Source of the DNA: Bradyrhizobium sp.
GTDB lineage: Bacteria > Pseudomonadota > Alphaproteobacteria > Rhizobiales > Xanthobacteraceae
Length of the DNA stretch: 43,252 bases
Direction: 5' to 3'
NCBI RefSeq assembly: GCF_004799445.1
Contig: NZ_SSNA01000161.1
Location: forward strand, 1-43,252
Under the pieces are notes generated by a model, which saw only the letters and a program-made list of their open reading frames with translations, did not search any database and had not been told where the DNA came from. A program made the position numbers and the translations under genes. Positions 17,118-28,885 of this stretch are shown in pieces. Within the stretch, counting starts at the first letter, position 1; each line of letters starts with the position of its first letter.

Positions 17118-17937
17118 GGACGGCTCCTTGCGTGACGGCCGCGGACGTAATGCGGCCCGGATGGGTGAAGATCTCGAAGCCGTCGCCACGCGCGATGGCC
17201 GCAAGCGTAATGCCGGCGGCATCCGCCATCCGTACCGCCAGCGCGGTCGGCGCGGAAACCGCGACCATCACGGCTGCGCCCATCGCGGCCGTCTTCTGCA
17301 CCATCTCGACCGAGACCCTGCTGGTCAGCAACACCATGCCCTGATCAGTCGAGATCCCGCCCTGCGCCAGCGCGCCGGCCAGCTTGTCGAGCGCATTGTG
17401 GCGGCCGACGTCCTCGCGCAGGGCGACAGTGCCGCGCCCCGGCATCCAGAACGCCGCGGCATGCACCGCGCGGGTTTCGACGTTGATCGTTTGCAATGGC
17501 GGAATGCTCTGCATCGCCGTCATCACCTCTTGCGAGGAGAATCCTCGGCCCTGCGCGACGATGGCCGCCGGGCGCACCGCCTCGGCAATCGACTCGATCC
17601 CGCAAATTCCGCAACCCGTGGGGCCGGCGATATGCCGCCGCCGTTCATTGAGCCGATCCGCCCGCGATGGCGCCAGCCACATCCGCAGCTCGATGCCGTC
17701 GTCGAGACCGATGATATCGAGCGAACGGATATCGTCGGGGGATTGCACGATGCCTTCGCTGAGGCTGAACCCGACGGCGAAATCCCGGAGATTCTGCGGG
17801 GTGGCCATCATCACGGCATAGGTGCCGCCATTATAGGTCAGCGCAATCGCGGTCTCTTCCGGAATCGCACGCCTGCCGCGGCTGGGGCCGCCGTCGCGCC
17901 AGACCTGACGATCAACCGTGCGAACCGGGTCGTGCAT
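17107..17937 (-). CDS. fdhD: Formate dehydrogenase sulfurtransferase FdhD (FdsC)
   Basis: This protein transfers sulfur from the cysteine desulfurase to the molybdenum cofactor of formate dehydrogenase, as established for FdhD. The key CxxC motif is present in GPTGCGICGIESI; REDVGRHNALDKL and LLTSRVSVEMVQK are conserved family blocks. The product is 276 residues from ATG 17937, preceded by GGAGTAAGG. The frame is open to 18000 but would run into fdsA, whose stop lies 4 bases upstream. In Cupriavidus the gene is called fdsC and holds the same place. Confidence 0.94.
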   Translation of the reverse strand: MHDPVRTVDRQVWRDGGPSRGRRAIPEETAIALTYNGGTYAVMMATPQNLRDFAVGFSLSEGIVQSPDDIRSLDIIGLDDGIELRMWLAPSRADRLNERRRHIAGPTGCGICGIESIAEAVRPAAIVAQGRGFSSQEVMTAMQSIPPLQTINVETRAVHAAAFWMPGRGTVALREDVGRHNALDKLAGALAQGGISTDQGMVLLTSRVSVEMVQKTAAMGAAVMVAVSAPTALAVRMADAAGITLAAIARGDGFEIFTHPGRITSAAVTQGAVHVA

Positions 17938-17941
17938 CGCC

Positions 17942-20821
17942 TTACTCCGCGGCTTCCACGACGGGGGCAATGCGCCGGGAGTGGCGGGCCTGTTCGTCAT
18001 AGGCCTTTTGCCATTCCGACGGACCGTTGGAGGGTGAAATCTGCACCGCCGTGACCTTGTATTCCGGGCAGTTGGTGGCCCAGTCGGAATATTCGGTGGT
18101 GATGACGTTGGCCTGGGTGTCCGGATGATGGAACGTGGTGTAGACCACGCCCGGCGCGACCCGCTCGGTGATCAGCGCGCGCAAGGTGGTTTCCCCGGCG
18201 CGGCTTGCAAGCCGCACCCAGTCGCCATCGCGCACGCCGCGCTGCTCGGCGTCGTGGGGATGGATCTCGAGCCGGTCCTCCTCGTGCCAGATGATATTAT
18301 CGGTGCGCCGGGTCTGGGCGCCGACATTGTACTGGCTGAGAATGCGCCCGGTGGTCAGCAGCAGCGGGTAACGCGGACCGGTACGCTCGTCGGTGGCGAT
18401 ATATTCGGTGATGACGAACTTGCCCTTGCCGCGCACGAAGCCGTCGATATGCATGACCGGCGTGCCCAGCGGCATTTTCTCGTTGCAGGGCCATTGCACC
18501 GAGCCGAGTTCATCGAGCTTGGCGTAGGAAACGCCGCTGAACGTCGGCGTCAGCGCCGCGATCTCGTCCATGATCTCGGAGGGATGGTTATACTTCATCT
18601 CATAGCCCATCGCCTTGGCGAGGCGGATCGTCACTTCCCAGTCGGCCAGTCCGTTGCGCGGCGACATCACCTTGCGGACGCGCTGGATGCGGCGCTCGGC
18701 GTTGGTGAAGGTGCCGTCCTTCTCGAGGAAGGTCGATCCAGGCAGGAAGATGTGGGCGTAGTTGGCGGTCTCGTTGAGGAAGAGATCGTGGACGATGACG
18801 CATTCCATCGCCGATAGCGCCGCAACGACGTGCTTGGTGTTGGGGTCGGACTGCAGGATGTCCTCACCCTGCACATAAAGCCCCATGAAGGTGCCCTCGA
18901 CCGCGGCATCGAACATGTTGGGAATCCGCAGGCCCGGCTCCTTGTTGAGCTTGACCTTCCACATCGCCTCGAACGACTGGCGTACCGCATCGCCCGAGAT
19001 ATGCCGATAGCCAGGCAGTTCGTGCGGGAATGAACCCATGTCGCAGGAACCCTGCACATTGTTCTGGCCGCGCAGCGGGTTCACGCCGACGCCGGGCCGG
19101 CCGATATTGCCGGTCGCCATGGCGAGATTGGCGATCGCGATCACCGTGGTGGAGCCCTGGCTGTGTTCGGTGACGCCGAGCCCGTAATAGATCGCGCCGT
19201 TGCCGCCGGTCGCGAACAGCCGCGCCGCGGCGCGCAACTCCCTGGGGTCGAGCCCGGTCGCCATCGCGGTAGCTTCCGGACTGTTGTTCGGCAGCGCGAC
19301 GAAAGTGGCCCAATCCTGGAACTCGCTCCAGTCGCAGCGCTCCCGCACGAAGGCCTCATCGACGAGACCTTCGGTGACGATGACATGCGCCATCGCGGTC
19401 AGCACGGCGACATTGGTGCCCGGCATCAGCGGCAGATGATGCTGGGCCTCGACGTGGGCGGAGCGAACGATATCGGTGCGACGCGGATCGATCACGATCA
19501 GCTTGGCGCCGGCGCGCAGGCGCTTCTTCATGCGGGATGCAAACACCGGATGCGCGTCGGTCGGATTGGCGCCGATGATCATCATCACGTCGGTCTGCTC
19601 GACCGAATCGAAATCCTGCGTGCCGGCCGAGGTGCCGAAGGTGGTGGCCAGCCCATATCCGGTCGGGGAATGGCAGACCCGGGCGCAGGTATCGACATTG
19701 TTGTTGCCGAATCCGGCGCGGACCAGCTGCTGCACCAGATAGGTTTCCTCGTTGGTGCAGCGCGAGGAGGTAATGCCGCCGACGGAATCGCGGCCATATT
19801 TGGCCTGGATCCGCTTGAACTCGGAAGCCGCGTAGTCGAAGGCCTCGTCCCACGACACTTCGCGCCAGGGATCGGTGATCTTTTCGCGGATCATCGGGTG
19901 CAGGATGCGCTCCTTGTGGGTGGTGTAACCCCAGGCGAAGCGGCCCTTGACGCAGGAATGACCGCGATTGGCCTTGCCGTCCTTGTACGGCACCATACGG
20001 ACGACTTCCTCGCCGCGCATTTCCGCCTTGAAGGTGCAGCCGACGCCGCAATAGGCGCAGGTTGTCACCACGGAATGCTCGGGCTGGCCGATTTCGATCA
20101 CCGATTTTTCGGTCAGCGTCGCGGTCGGGCAGGCCTGCACGCAGGCGCCGCAGGACACGCATTCGGAGCCGAGGAAGCTCTCGCTCATGCCGGGCGATAC
20201 CCGGCTGTCAAAGCCGCGCCCGGAAATCGTCAGCGCGAAGGTGCCTTGCACCTCCTCGCAGGCGCGCACGCAGCGCGAGCAGACGATGCATTTCGACGGG
20301 TCGTAGGTGAAATAGGGATTGGATTCATCCTTCGCCATCCAGGCCGCGTTCGCGGTCCCATTGGCCTTGGCGAAGACGTGGTTGTCGCCCTGATAGCCAT
20401 AGCGCACATCGCGCAGGCCGACCGCGCCCGCCATGTCCTGCAATTCGCAGTCGCCGTTGGCGGCACAGGTCAGGCAATCCAGCGGATGGTCGGAGATGTA
20501 CAGTTCCATCACCCCCTTGCGCAGTTTCTTCAGCCGTTCGGTCTGGGTGTGGACCACGAGGCCTGGCGTGGCCGGCGTGGTGCAGGACGCCGGCGTGCCG
20601 GCGCGGCCCTCGATCTCGATCAGGCACATGCGGCAGGAGCCGAAAGCGTCCACCATGTCGGTGGCACAGAGCTTTGGAATCTGGGTGCCGGCCTCCATCG
20701 CCGCGCGCATGATCGAGGTGCCCTCCGGCACGGTGACGCTCTGGCCGTCGATGGTGAGCGTGACCATGGTTTCGGATCGGGAGCGCGGGGTTCCGAAATC
20801 GGTTTCCTGGATCAGCGACAT
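17942..20821 (-). CDS. fdsA: Formate dehydrogenase catalytic subunit FdsA (Mo-bisMGD, Fe-S)
   Basis: This 959-residue subunit oxidises formate to CO2 at a molybdenum bis-MGD site and passes electrons through a chain of clusters. In order: an N-terminal [2Fe-2S] domain (C52, C63, C66, C80), an H-C3 cluster (H112, C116, C119, C125), two 4Fe-4S ferredoxin motifs (CIVCSRCVRAC from 178; CVSCGACVQAC from 221), the 4Fe-4S motif CAYCGVGC with C290, and the molybdopterin domain. The metal ligand is Cys383 followed by His384 (RVCHSP); there is no in-frame TGA, so it is a Cys and not a selenocysteine enzyme. Length matches the Rhodobacter capsulatus subunit (about 958). AAAGGA precedes ATG 20821. It starts 12 bases after fdsB. 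Confidence 0.97.
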   Translation of the reverse strand: MSLIQETDFGTPRSRSETMVTLTIDGQSVTVPEGTSIMRAAMEAGTQIPKLCATDMVDAFGSCRMCLIEIEGRAGTPASCTTPATPGLVVHTQTERLKKLRKGVMELYISDHPLDCLTCAANGDCELQDMAGAVGLRDVRYGYQGDNHVFAKANGTANAAWMAKDESNPYFTYDPSKCIVCSRCVRACEEVQGTFALTISGRGFDSRVSPGMSESFLGSECVSCGACVQACPTATLTEKSVIEIGQPEHSVVTTCAYCGVGCTFKAEMRGEEVVRMVPYKDGKANRGHSCVKGRFAWGYTTHKERILHPMIREKITDPWREVSWDEAFDYAASEFKRIQAKYGRDSVGGITSSRCTNEETYLVQQLVRAGFGNNNVDTCARVCHSPTGYGLATTFGTSAGTQDFDSVEQTDVMMIIGANPTDAHPVFASRMKKRLRAGAKLIVIDPRRTDIVRSAHVEAQHHLPLMPGTNVAVLTAMAHVIVTEGLVDEAFVRERCDWSEFQDWATFVALPNNSPEATAMATGLDPRELRAAARLFATGGNGAIYYGLGVTEHSQGSTTVIAIANLAMATGNIGRPGVGVNPLRGQNNVQGSCDMGSFPHELPGYRHISGDAVRQSFEAMWKVKLNKEPGLRIPNMFDAAVEGTFMGLYVQGEDILQSDPNTKHVVAALSAMECVIVHDLFLNETANYAHIFLPGSTFLEKDGTFTNAERRIQRVRKVMSPRNGLADWEVTIRLAKAMGYEMKYNHPSEIMDEIAALTPTFSGVSYAKLDELGSVQWPCNEKMPLGTPVMHIDGFVRGKGKFVITEYIATDERTGPRYPLLLTTGRILSQYNVGAQTRRTDNIIWHEEDRLEIHPHDAEQRGVRDGDWVRLASRAGETTLRALITERVAPGVVYTTFHHPDTQANVITTEYSDWATNCPEYKVTAVQISPSNGPSEWQKAYDEQARHSRRIAPVVEAAE

Positions 20822-20833
20822 GGCGATCGTCCT

Positions 20834-22390
20834 TTATTCCGCAGCTTGCAGGCGCGTGGCGGCCGGGCCGAAATCTTCCCGGAAGTGCTTCAGGGCGCTC
20901 ATCACGGGGTAGGGTGTGAAACCGCCCAGCGCGCAGAGCGAGCCGAATTTCATGGTGTTGCAGAGGTCTTCGATGACAGCGATATTTTCCGTCACGTGCT
21001 CGCCGGCGCGGATCTTGTCGATGGTCTCGGCGCCGCGGGTCGAGCCGATCCGGCAGGGCGTGCATTTGCCGCAGGATTCGATCGCGCAGAACTGCATCGC
21101 AAAGCGCGCCTGCTTTGACATGTCGACGCTGTCGTCGAACACCACGATGCCGCCATGGCCGATCAGGCCGTCGCGCGCCGCGAAGGCCTCATAATCGAAC
21201 GGCGTGTCGAACAGCGCGCGCGGAAAATAAGCGCCGAGCGGACCGCCGACCTGGACGGCGCGGACCGGGCGTCCTGTAAAGGTGCCGCCGCCGACGTCGT
21301 CGACCAGTTCGCCGAGCGTGATGCCGAAGGCGACCTCGAACAACCCACCATATCTCACGTTGCCGGCGAGCTGGATCGGCATGGTGCCGCGGGAACGGCC
21401 GATGCCGAAATCGGCATAGGCCTTGGCGCCGCCGGCGAGGATGAAGGGGATTGCCGCGAACGACAGCACGTTGTTGATCACGGTCGGCTTGCCGAACAGG
21501 CCCTTATGCGCGGGCAGCGGCGGCTTGGCGCGGACGATGCCGCGCCGGCCTTCCAGGCTTTCCAAGAGCGAGGTCTCTTCGCCGCAGACATAGGCGCCGG
21601 CGCCGACCCGAACTTCGAGATCGAAGCTGTGCGCAGAGCCGCCGATGCCGGTGCCGAGATAGCCGCCACGCCGCGCCGCCGCGATCGCCGCGTTCATCGC
21701 CTCGACCGCGTGCGGATATTCCGAGCGGATGTAGATGTAGCCCTTGCTGGCGCCGACCGCGACGCCCGCAATGGTCATGCCTTCGATCACCACGAAGGGA
21801 TCGCCCTCCATGATCATGCGGTCGGCGAAGGTGCCGCTGTCGCCTTCGTCGGCATTGCAGACGATGTATTTTCGGTCGGCGCTGGTCTGCGCCACGGTCT
21901 TCCATTTGATGCCGGTCGGAAAACCAGCACCGCCGCGGCCACGCAACCCGGAGGCGGTGACATCGGCGAGGATGACCTCCGAGGTCAGCGTCAGCGCGCG
22001 TTCGAGACCCTTGTAACCGTCGTGGGCGCGGTAGTCCTCCAGCGAGCGCGGATCGACCACGCCGCATCGCGCGAAGGTCAGGCGGGTCTGCCGCTTCAGC
22101 CAGGGAATGTCCTCGACGATACCGAGCCGCAGCGGATGCGGGGCTTCCGCCAGCATCGCGTCAAGCACGGAGGCGACATCGGCATCGGCCACCGGACCAA
22201 AGGCGACCCGTCCTTTCGCCGTTGCGACCTCGACCATCGGCTCCAGCCAGTACAGGCCGCGCGAACCGGTTCGGACGATTTCAACGGCCAGGCCGCGCCT
22301 CGCCGCCGACTGCTCGAAATGCCATGCGATCCCGTCGGCGCCGACCGCGATCGCGCCCGCATCGCGCGAAATGAAAATACGCAGGCTCAT
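20834..22390 (-). CDS. fdsB: Formate dehydrogenase diaphorase subunit FdsB
   Basis: This is a 518-residue NADH- and FMN-binding subunit related to NuoF/HoxF. The FMN/NAD loop RGRGGAGFPTG, the block CNADEGDSGTF and the 4Fe-4S motif ESCGKCTPCR with the later LC residue are present. An N-terminal thioredoxin-like part (residues 1-110) lacks a cysteine cluster, as in other FdsB proteins. The start ATG 22390 shares bases with the fdsG stop (ATGA, 4-base overlap), so translation is coupled. It hands electrons from the Fe-S chain to NAD+. Confidence 0.96.
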   Translation of the reverse strand: MSLRIFISRDAGAIAVGADGIAWHFEQSAARRGLAVEIVRTGSRGLYWLEPMVEVATAKGRVAFGPVADADVASVLDAMLAEAPHPLRLGIVEDIPWLKRQTRLTFARCGVVDPRSLEDYRAHDGYKGLERALTLTSEVILADVTASGLRGRGGAGFPTGIKWKTVAQTSADRKYIVCNADEGDSGTFADRMIMEGDPFVVIEGMTIAGVAVGASKGYIYIRSEYPHAVEAMNAAIAAARRGGYLGTGIGGSAHSFDLEVRVGAGAYVCGEETSLLESLEGRRGIVRAKPPLPAHKGLFGKPTVINNVLSFAAIPFILAGGAKAYADFGIGRSRGTMPIQLAGNVRYGGLFEVAFGITLGELVDDVGGGTFTGRPVRAVQVGGPLGAYFPRALFDTPFDYEAFAARDGLIGHGGIVVFDDSVDMSKQARFAMQFCAIESCGKCTPCRIGSTRGAETIDKIRAGEHVTENIAVIEDLCNTMKFGSLCALGGFTPYPVMSALKHFREDFGPAATRLQAAE

Positions 22391-22863
22391 CGCCGCGCCT
22401 CCGCGACCAGCGCGTCGATCCGCGCCTCGTCCAGCCGTCCGACCACGCGGCCGTCGAGCATCGCCGAGGGCGCGGTGGCGCACAGCCCGAGGCAATAGAT
22501 CGGCTCCAGTGTCACGCGTTCGTCCGGCGTGGTAGTTCCGAGGGCAATGCCGAGTTGGGCTTCGGCGCGCGCCGCCAGCGCATCGCCGCCGGCGGCCTGA
22601 CAGGCTTCGGCGCGGCACAGTTTCAGGACGTGCCGGCCCGCGGGCTTGTGGCGAAAATCGTGGTAGAAGGTGAATACGCCGTGAACCTCGGCGCGGGACA
22701 GGTTCAATGCGGACGCGATCATCGGAATCGCCGGCTCCGGCACGTAGCCGAAGGCTTCCTGCAGCGCGTGCAGGATCACCAGCGTCGCACCTTCAAGATG
22801 CGTATGCTCGGCGATGATTTCGGCGCCGCGCGTGGCGTTCCATGGTTCGTAGACTGTCATCAT
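22387..22863 (-). CDS. fdsG: Formate dehydrogenase gamma subunit FdsG
   Basis: This is a NuoE-like thioredoxin-fold subunit of about 158 residues. The [2Fe-2S] ligands sit in LCRAEACQAAG and YCLGLCATAPS. It is the first gene of the operon and pairs with FdsB in electron transfer to NAD+. Two adjacent ATG codons (22863 and 22860) are both possible starts, with GAGAG 5 or 8 bases upstream; a GTG at 22869 is in the same frame but would place the GAGAG inside the start region. Operon order G-B-A-C-D matches Cupriavidus necator. Confidence 0.95.
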   Translation of the reverse strand: MMTVYEPWNATRGAEIIAEHTHLEGATLVILHALQEAFGYVPEPAIPMIASALNLSRAEVHGVFTFYHDFRHKPAGRHVLKLCRAEACQAAGGDALAARAEAQLGIALGTTTPDERVTLEPIYCLGLCATAPSAMLDGRVVGRLDEARIDALVAEARR

Positions 22864-22920
22864 CCGCACTCTCTATCGGAGGCCGTTTACCAGCGTCACA
22901 ACAATCGGAAATCACTTCAA

Positions 22921-22995
22921 ATATCAATAAAGCCGTCTCATGCGGCGATACGGAAACGCGATCAATACGGATATGAAATCAAGTGATATGAAAAT
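22921..22995. promoter_or_regulatory. Candidate LysR-type operator and promoter region of fds
   Basis: The 241-base gap between divergent fdsG and the LysR gene holds direct repeats: GATATGAAA at 22970-22978 and 22985-22993, ATCAATA at 22923 and 22961, and ATACGGA twice. Local AT content is higher than around it. LysR regulators commonly bind such sites in the shared region and control the divergent operon. Exact sites are a guess. Confidence 0.45.
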
Positions 22996-23104
22996 AGAAT
23001 TGACGAAGGGCTGATACCGCCGCAGCACATGCCGGCCTGCGTTTTTGCGTCCTCGCATCGCGCGGACCGTGGTATTCGTTGTCGTGAAACCGTTGGGGGT
23101 CTTC

Positions 23105-23995
23105 TTGATCGACAAGCTTGAACTTCTGCTCGCGCTGGCCAAGGAGCGTCACTTCGGACGCGCCGCGGAGGCCTGCGGCGTGACACAGCCGACGATGTCG
23201 ACCAGCCTCAAGCAGCTCGAGGAAATCCTCGGCGTGATGCTGGTGCAGCGCGGCTCGCGGTTCCAGGGCTTTACGCCCGAGGGCGAGCGCACGCTTGACT
23301 GGGCGCGGCGCATCGTCGGCGACGCCCGCGCGATGCGCCAGGAAATCAACAGCCTGAAGGACAAGCTTTCCGGCGAGATCCGGATCGCGGCGATTCCGAC
23401 CGTGCTGGGCATGGTGGCTTCACTGACCACGCCGTTTCGCGCGCGCCACCCGGACGTGCGCTTTCGAATCCAGTCCTGCACCTCGGCCGACGTGCTGGGC
23501 CTGCTGGAAAATCTGGAGGTCGATGCCGGCCTGACCTATATCGAGAACGAGCCGATCGGCAAGGTTCGCACCATTCCGCTCTACAACGAAAGCTACCGTC
23601 TGCTGACGTCGCCGGATGCGATGTTCGGCGATCGCGAGCAGGTCACGTGGACGGAGGTTGGACAGGTCCCCCTGTGCCTGCTGACGTCGGACATGCAGAA
23701 CCGGCGCATCATCGATCGGGCGCTTCGCTCGGTCGGGGCGGAGGCGACACCGACGCTGACCTCGAACTCGCTGCTGGTGCTTTATACCCACGTCAAGACC
23801 GGCCGCTGGGCCAGCGTGATGCCGGCAAAGCTCGCTGAGACGCTCGGGCTGGCGGATACCGTCCGCAGCATTCCGATTGTCGACCCCGTCGTCGATTACA
23901 GCATCGGGATGGTGATACCGCAGCGCGATCCGATGACGCCGCTGATCGCCGCGCTCGTTCAAATCGCGCGGGAAGTCGCCCCGACGCTGGAATAG
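23105..23995 (+). CDS. LysR-family regulator divergent from fds (FdsR-like)
   Basis: This is a transcription factor of 296 residues. An N-terminal winged helix-turn-helix (KERHFGRAAEACGVTQPTM, about 14-32) is followed by a LysR substrate-binding domain (SGEIRIAAIPTVLGMVASL...). The start is TTG 23105, with GGGGG 5-6 bases upstream; this begins with the conserved IDKLELLLALA. The frame is open back to 23045. Its divergence from the formate dehydrogenase operon suggests that it senses formate or a related signal and controls fds (inference; the similar gene fdsR is known beside fds in Cupriavidus). Confidence 0.88.
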   Translation: MIDKLELLLALAKERHFGRAAEACGVTQPTMSTSLKQLEEILGVMLVQRGSRFQGFTPEGERTLDWARRIVGDARAMRQEINSLKDKLSGEIRIAAIPTVLGMVASLTTPFRARHPDVRFRIQSCTSADVLGLLENLEVDAGLTYIENEPIGKVRTIPLYNESYRLLTSPDAMFGDREQVTWTEVGQVPLCLLTSDMQNRRIIDRALRSVGAEATPTLTSNSLLVLYTHVKTGRWASVMPAKLAETLGLADTVRSIPIVDPVVDYSIGMVIPQRDPMTPLIAALVQIAREVAPTLE

Positions 23996-24040
23996 CGAAG
24001 GCGATTTTTGGCGCGCAGGAGAAGACGCGTCAACAAAGGA

Positions 24041-26365
<2,325 letters not shown>

Positions 26366-26590
26366 GCCTCTAGCCCCCTCGGAAAGACTTTTCTGAACCC
26401 CGTCCGGAAGAACCCCAGTGCCCCCGAATCAAGATCATTTGAATCCAGTTTTTGCGAACTGTCGAGAGTCAACGATTCGTTAATGCAAATAAATCTTGTC
26501 CACGGAGAATCAGGCCTTCGAAATCCCCGCAAAAATACCTGCGATGTGAGTCCGAAAGGAGAACACGCGTGGCGCGACGGCAGATACCGG

Positions 26591-28003
26591 CTACGCGTCG
26601 GGGGGCTCGGCGTGGCTGATCACGCGCTTGACGGTGGGAAAAGCGCGCCGCAATGCGCGCTCGATCGCGTCGACATTCTCGTGAACCTTGATCACGCTCA
26701 TCGACGGCGCGGCGCGGCAATGAAAGTTTACGATTTCGCCGGCCACCGTATCGCGCACCCGGACACTGTGGATGTCATGGATGGCGCCATCGGCGGCAAA
26801 CCCCGACAGCGCGAGCCGGATGGTTTCGACACGGTCGGGCGCGGCGTCGGTACCGAGCGGCAGTTCCGGTTCCAGTGGCTCGATATGGGTGTCGACTTCG
26901 ACGTCCTCGCCGAATTCGTCACGGATATTCCGCTCCAGCCCCTGGGCGATGTCGTGGGCCGCCGTCAGCGCCATATCGCCGTCGACTTCGAGGTCGATGC
27001 TGACGGTGAGCTTGCCGCCGAGGTCGTGAACGGTGACGTGGTGGACGGCGAGACCGGAATTGCGGGCGATCACCATGATGCGTTCGCGGACGCTCTCGTT
27101 GTCGCGCGCCACCGGCACCGCGGTGAAGGTCAGGTCGGCGTCGTCAAGCGTTTTGGCGACGGCGTCCTGCGCCTTCCGCTTGATCTCCTCGATGCGGTCG
27201 ATGGGGTAGGTGCGTGGGACCTGCACGATGGCGTCAATGAAGTGCGTCGACCCCACCATCCTGACCCGCAGTCGTTCGACATCGACCACGCCGGGCACCG
27301 CCCTGATCGCGGCGGTGGCCTGCTCCATGACGCCTTCGGGCGCGCGGTCGAGCAGGGTTTCGACGGTGGAGCGCGCCAGCCGCAGGCCCAGCATCGCGAT
27401 CATGACCGCCACGCCGACCGCGGCAGCGGCATCGCCCCAGGCATAGCCCCATCCGGAAAGCGCAAGTCCGATGATGACGGCGAGCGAACCAAGCACGTCG
27501 GAGCCAAAATGCAGCGCGTCGGCGGCCAGTGCCTGGCTCTTGGTGTCGTGCGCGGCGCGGTGCAGCGCGCGGGCGCGCCAGAAATTCACGGCGATATCGA
27601 CCAGCAGTACGATGAACGGGATCGCCGACAGCGTCGGCGGCGGCGCACCCTCGTGCAGGCGGCTGTATGATTCGACGAGAATCCCGCCCGCCAGCACATA
27701 GAGCATCGCGATAATGCCCAGCGCCGACAAGCTCTCGAGCTTGCCATGGCCGTAGTGATGTTCCTTGTCCGCCGGAAGGTCGGAAACCCGCACCACCATC
27801 CAGGTGACAATGGTCGCGACCACGTCGACCGAGGAGTGCAGCGCCTCGGAGATCAGCGCGAGACTGCCGATGGCGATACCGACCACCAATTTCGCCGTGG
27901 CCATGGCGGCGCTGGCGAAAATCGAGATCGCCGCAACGCGGGATTTGACGGTGTGAACGGGGGCGCCCATGGGCGGGGGGTTTAGCAGCCCGTCACGCAA
28001 CAT
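26591..28003 (-). CDS. Cation diffusion facilitator (metal efflux)
   Basis: This is a CDF transporter of about 470 residues that exchanges divalent metal for protons across the inner membrane. Six hydrophobic segments lie in the first 210 residues. The metal-site motifs are HSSVD in TM2 and HFGSD in TM5, the HxxxD pattern linked with Zn/Cd. The HYGHGKLES segment in the loop is typical. The C-terminal part is longer than usual and holds two ferredoxin-like cytoplasmic domains (about 220-300 and 300-385) and a tail, so it belongs to the long CDF type. ATG 28003 and ATG 27970 are both possible starts; neither has a good ribosome binding site. Confidence 0.87.
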   Translation of the reverse strand: MLRDGLLNPPPMGAPVHTVKSRVAAISIFASAAMATAKLVVGIAIGSLALISEALHSSVDVVATIVTWMVVRVSDLPADKEHHYGHGKLESLSALGIIAMLYVLAGGILVESYSRLHEGAPPPTLSAIPFIVLLVDIAVNFWRARALHRAAHDTKSQALAADALHFGSDVLGSLAVIIGLALSGWGYAWGDAAAAVGVAVMIAMLGLRLARSTVETLLDRAPEGVMEQATAAIRAVPGVVDVERLRVRMVGSTHFIDAIVQVPRTYPIDRIEEIKRKAQDAVAKTLDDADLTFTAVPVARDNESVRERIMVIARNSGLAVHHVTVHDLGGKLTVSIDLEVDGDMALTAAHDIAQGLERNIRDEFGEDVEVDTHIEPLEPELPLGTDAAPDRVETIRLALSGFAADGAIHDIHSVRVRDTVAGEIVNFHCRAAPSMSVIKVHENVDAIERALRRAFPTVKRVISHAEPPDA

Positions 28004-28057
28004 TAAAGCGCCGATCGAAGTGGAATTGGCCGGCGCCGGGCGCCACAAAATCCCGGG

Positions 28058-28843
28058 CTATGGCGTCTTCAAAATACCTCTGAGGCCCGCGCGCTCCGCG
28101 GCTTGGGAGAGCAGCCCGCCGGCTTGCGCCTCTTCGACGAAACGGCGCAGATATTCCAACGCGGCCTCGCGGCCCTTCGGGATCGCGATGGCGACGTGTT
28201 CCACGCCCCAGCGGCCGTCCAGTACCCGCGCCCCGGGCATTTGGTCGGACATCTCAAACAAGGTCGGCTTGTTGGTCGCAAATACGTCGAGCTCTCGGCG
28301 TTCCAGCATTTCAATGGCGCGCTTGACGTTCTGCGCCGCTACGACGGTGGCAATTGGCAGCAGGCTCGGAATTGTACCTTGCGACGTGCTTCCTTGTGTG
28401 ACGCCGACCCGGATGCCGGGCCGTTCTAAGTCTGAAATGGCCGCGATCGGAGAAGCAGCCGGCACGAGGTATCCGAGCTCGAGCGAAAGCAGTGTCTGGC
28501 TGAACGTGACATCGGCCGCGCGCGCGGGCGTGGCATTGCTGACCGTGAAATCAACGTCTCCCGCTTTCATTCCCGCAAGCACATCCGCAACTCTCTGATA
28601 GTTGATCTGTTCGAAGGCGACGTCGAGCCGCTTCGCCAGCTCCTTGCCCAAATCGAGACTGAGGCCATGGATCTCGCCTGTCCTGCTGTCCTTGACCATG
28701 GATAGGGGACTACCGGGATAAACACCAACGCGCAGCCTGCCATTGGGGGCCAATACCTCCCGCGCGTCCTGAGCCAGTGCGCCGGCGGACGCTGAAGCCG
28801 CGACAGCCGCTGCGACCGCGATCGTGACGAGGGGAGGGCACAT
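28058..28843 (-). CDS. Orphan amino-acid-type ABC substrate-binding protein
   Basis: This 261-residue exported protein belongs to the SBP_bac_3 family, which binds polar amino acids and related small molecules. A signal peptide (VTIAVAAAVAASASAGALAQ) is followed by GRLRVGVYPGSPLSMVKD, LSLDLGKELAKRL, and the hinge VGVTQGSTS. No permease or ATPase gene is adjacent. ATG 28843 is the start with only a weak ribosome binding site. It lies 42 bases downstream of the MDR oxidoreductase gene on the same strand, so the two could be cotranscribed. Confidence 0.83.
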   Translation of the reverse strand: MCPPLVTIAVAAAVAASASAGALAQDAREVLAPNGRLRVGVYPGSPLSMVKDSRTGEIHGLSLDLGKELAKRLDVAFEQINYQRVADVLAGMKAGDVDFTVSNATPARAADVTFSQTLLSLELGYLVPAASPIAAISDLERPGIRVGVTQGSTSQGTIPSLLPIATVVAAQNVKRAIEMLERRELDVFATNKPTLFEMSDQMPGARVLDGRWGVEHVAIAIPKGREAALEYLRRFVEEAQAGGLLSQAAERAGLRGILKTP

Positions 28844-28885
28844 TGGATTCTTGCCCGGGCCGGTTAAGTGGTTATCCAGTCAATT

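Noticed and set aside
17942..20821. Selenocysteine in FdsA
   Set aside because: The metal-ligand codon is a Cys (residue 383) and no in-frame TGA or SECIS-like element is seen.
19163..21118. 651-codon plus-strand frame opposite fdsA/fdsB
   Set aside because: Antisense shadow of two certain genes; composition (Ala/Gly/Arg/His) is typical of reverse-complemented high-GC coding sequence.
21155..22498. 447-codon plus-strand frame opposite fdsB
   Set aside because: Antisense shadow of fdsB.
26366..26590. CtrA-like box (TTAATGCAAATAAAT) upstream of the histidine kinase
   Set aside because: The second half deviates from TTAA at two positions; too weak to claim.
26568..26620. Possible short plus-strand gene after AAAGGAGAA near 26558
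   Set aside because: GTG start gives only about 16 codons, Arg-rich and overlapping the CDF gene's end.
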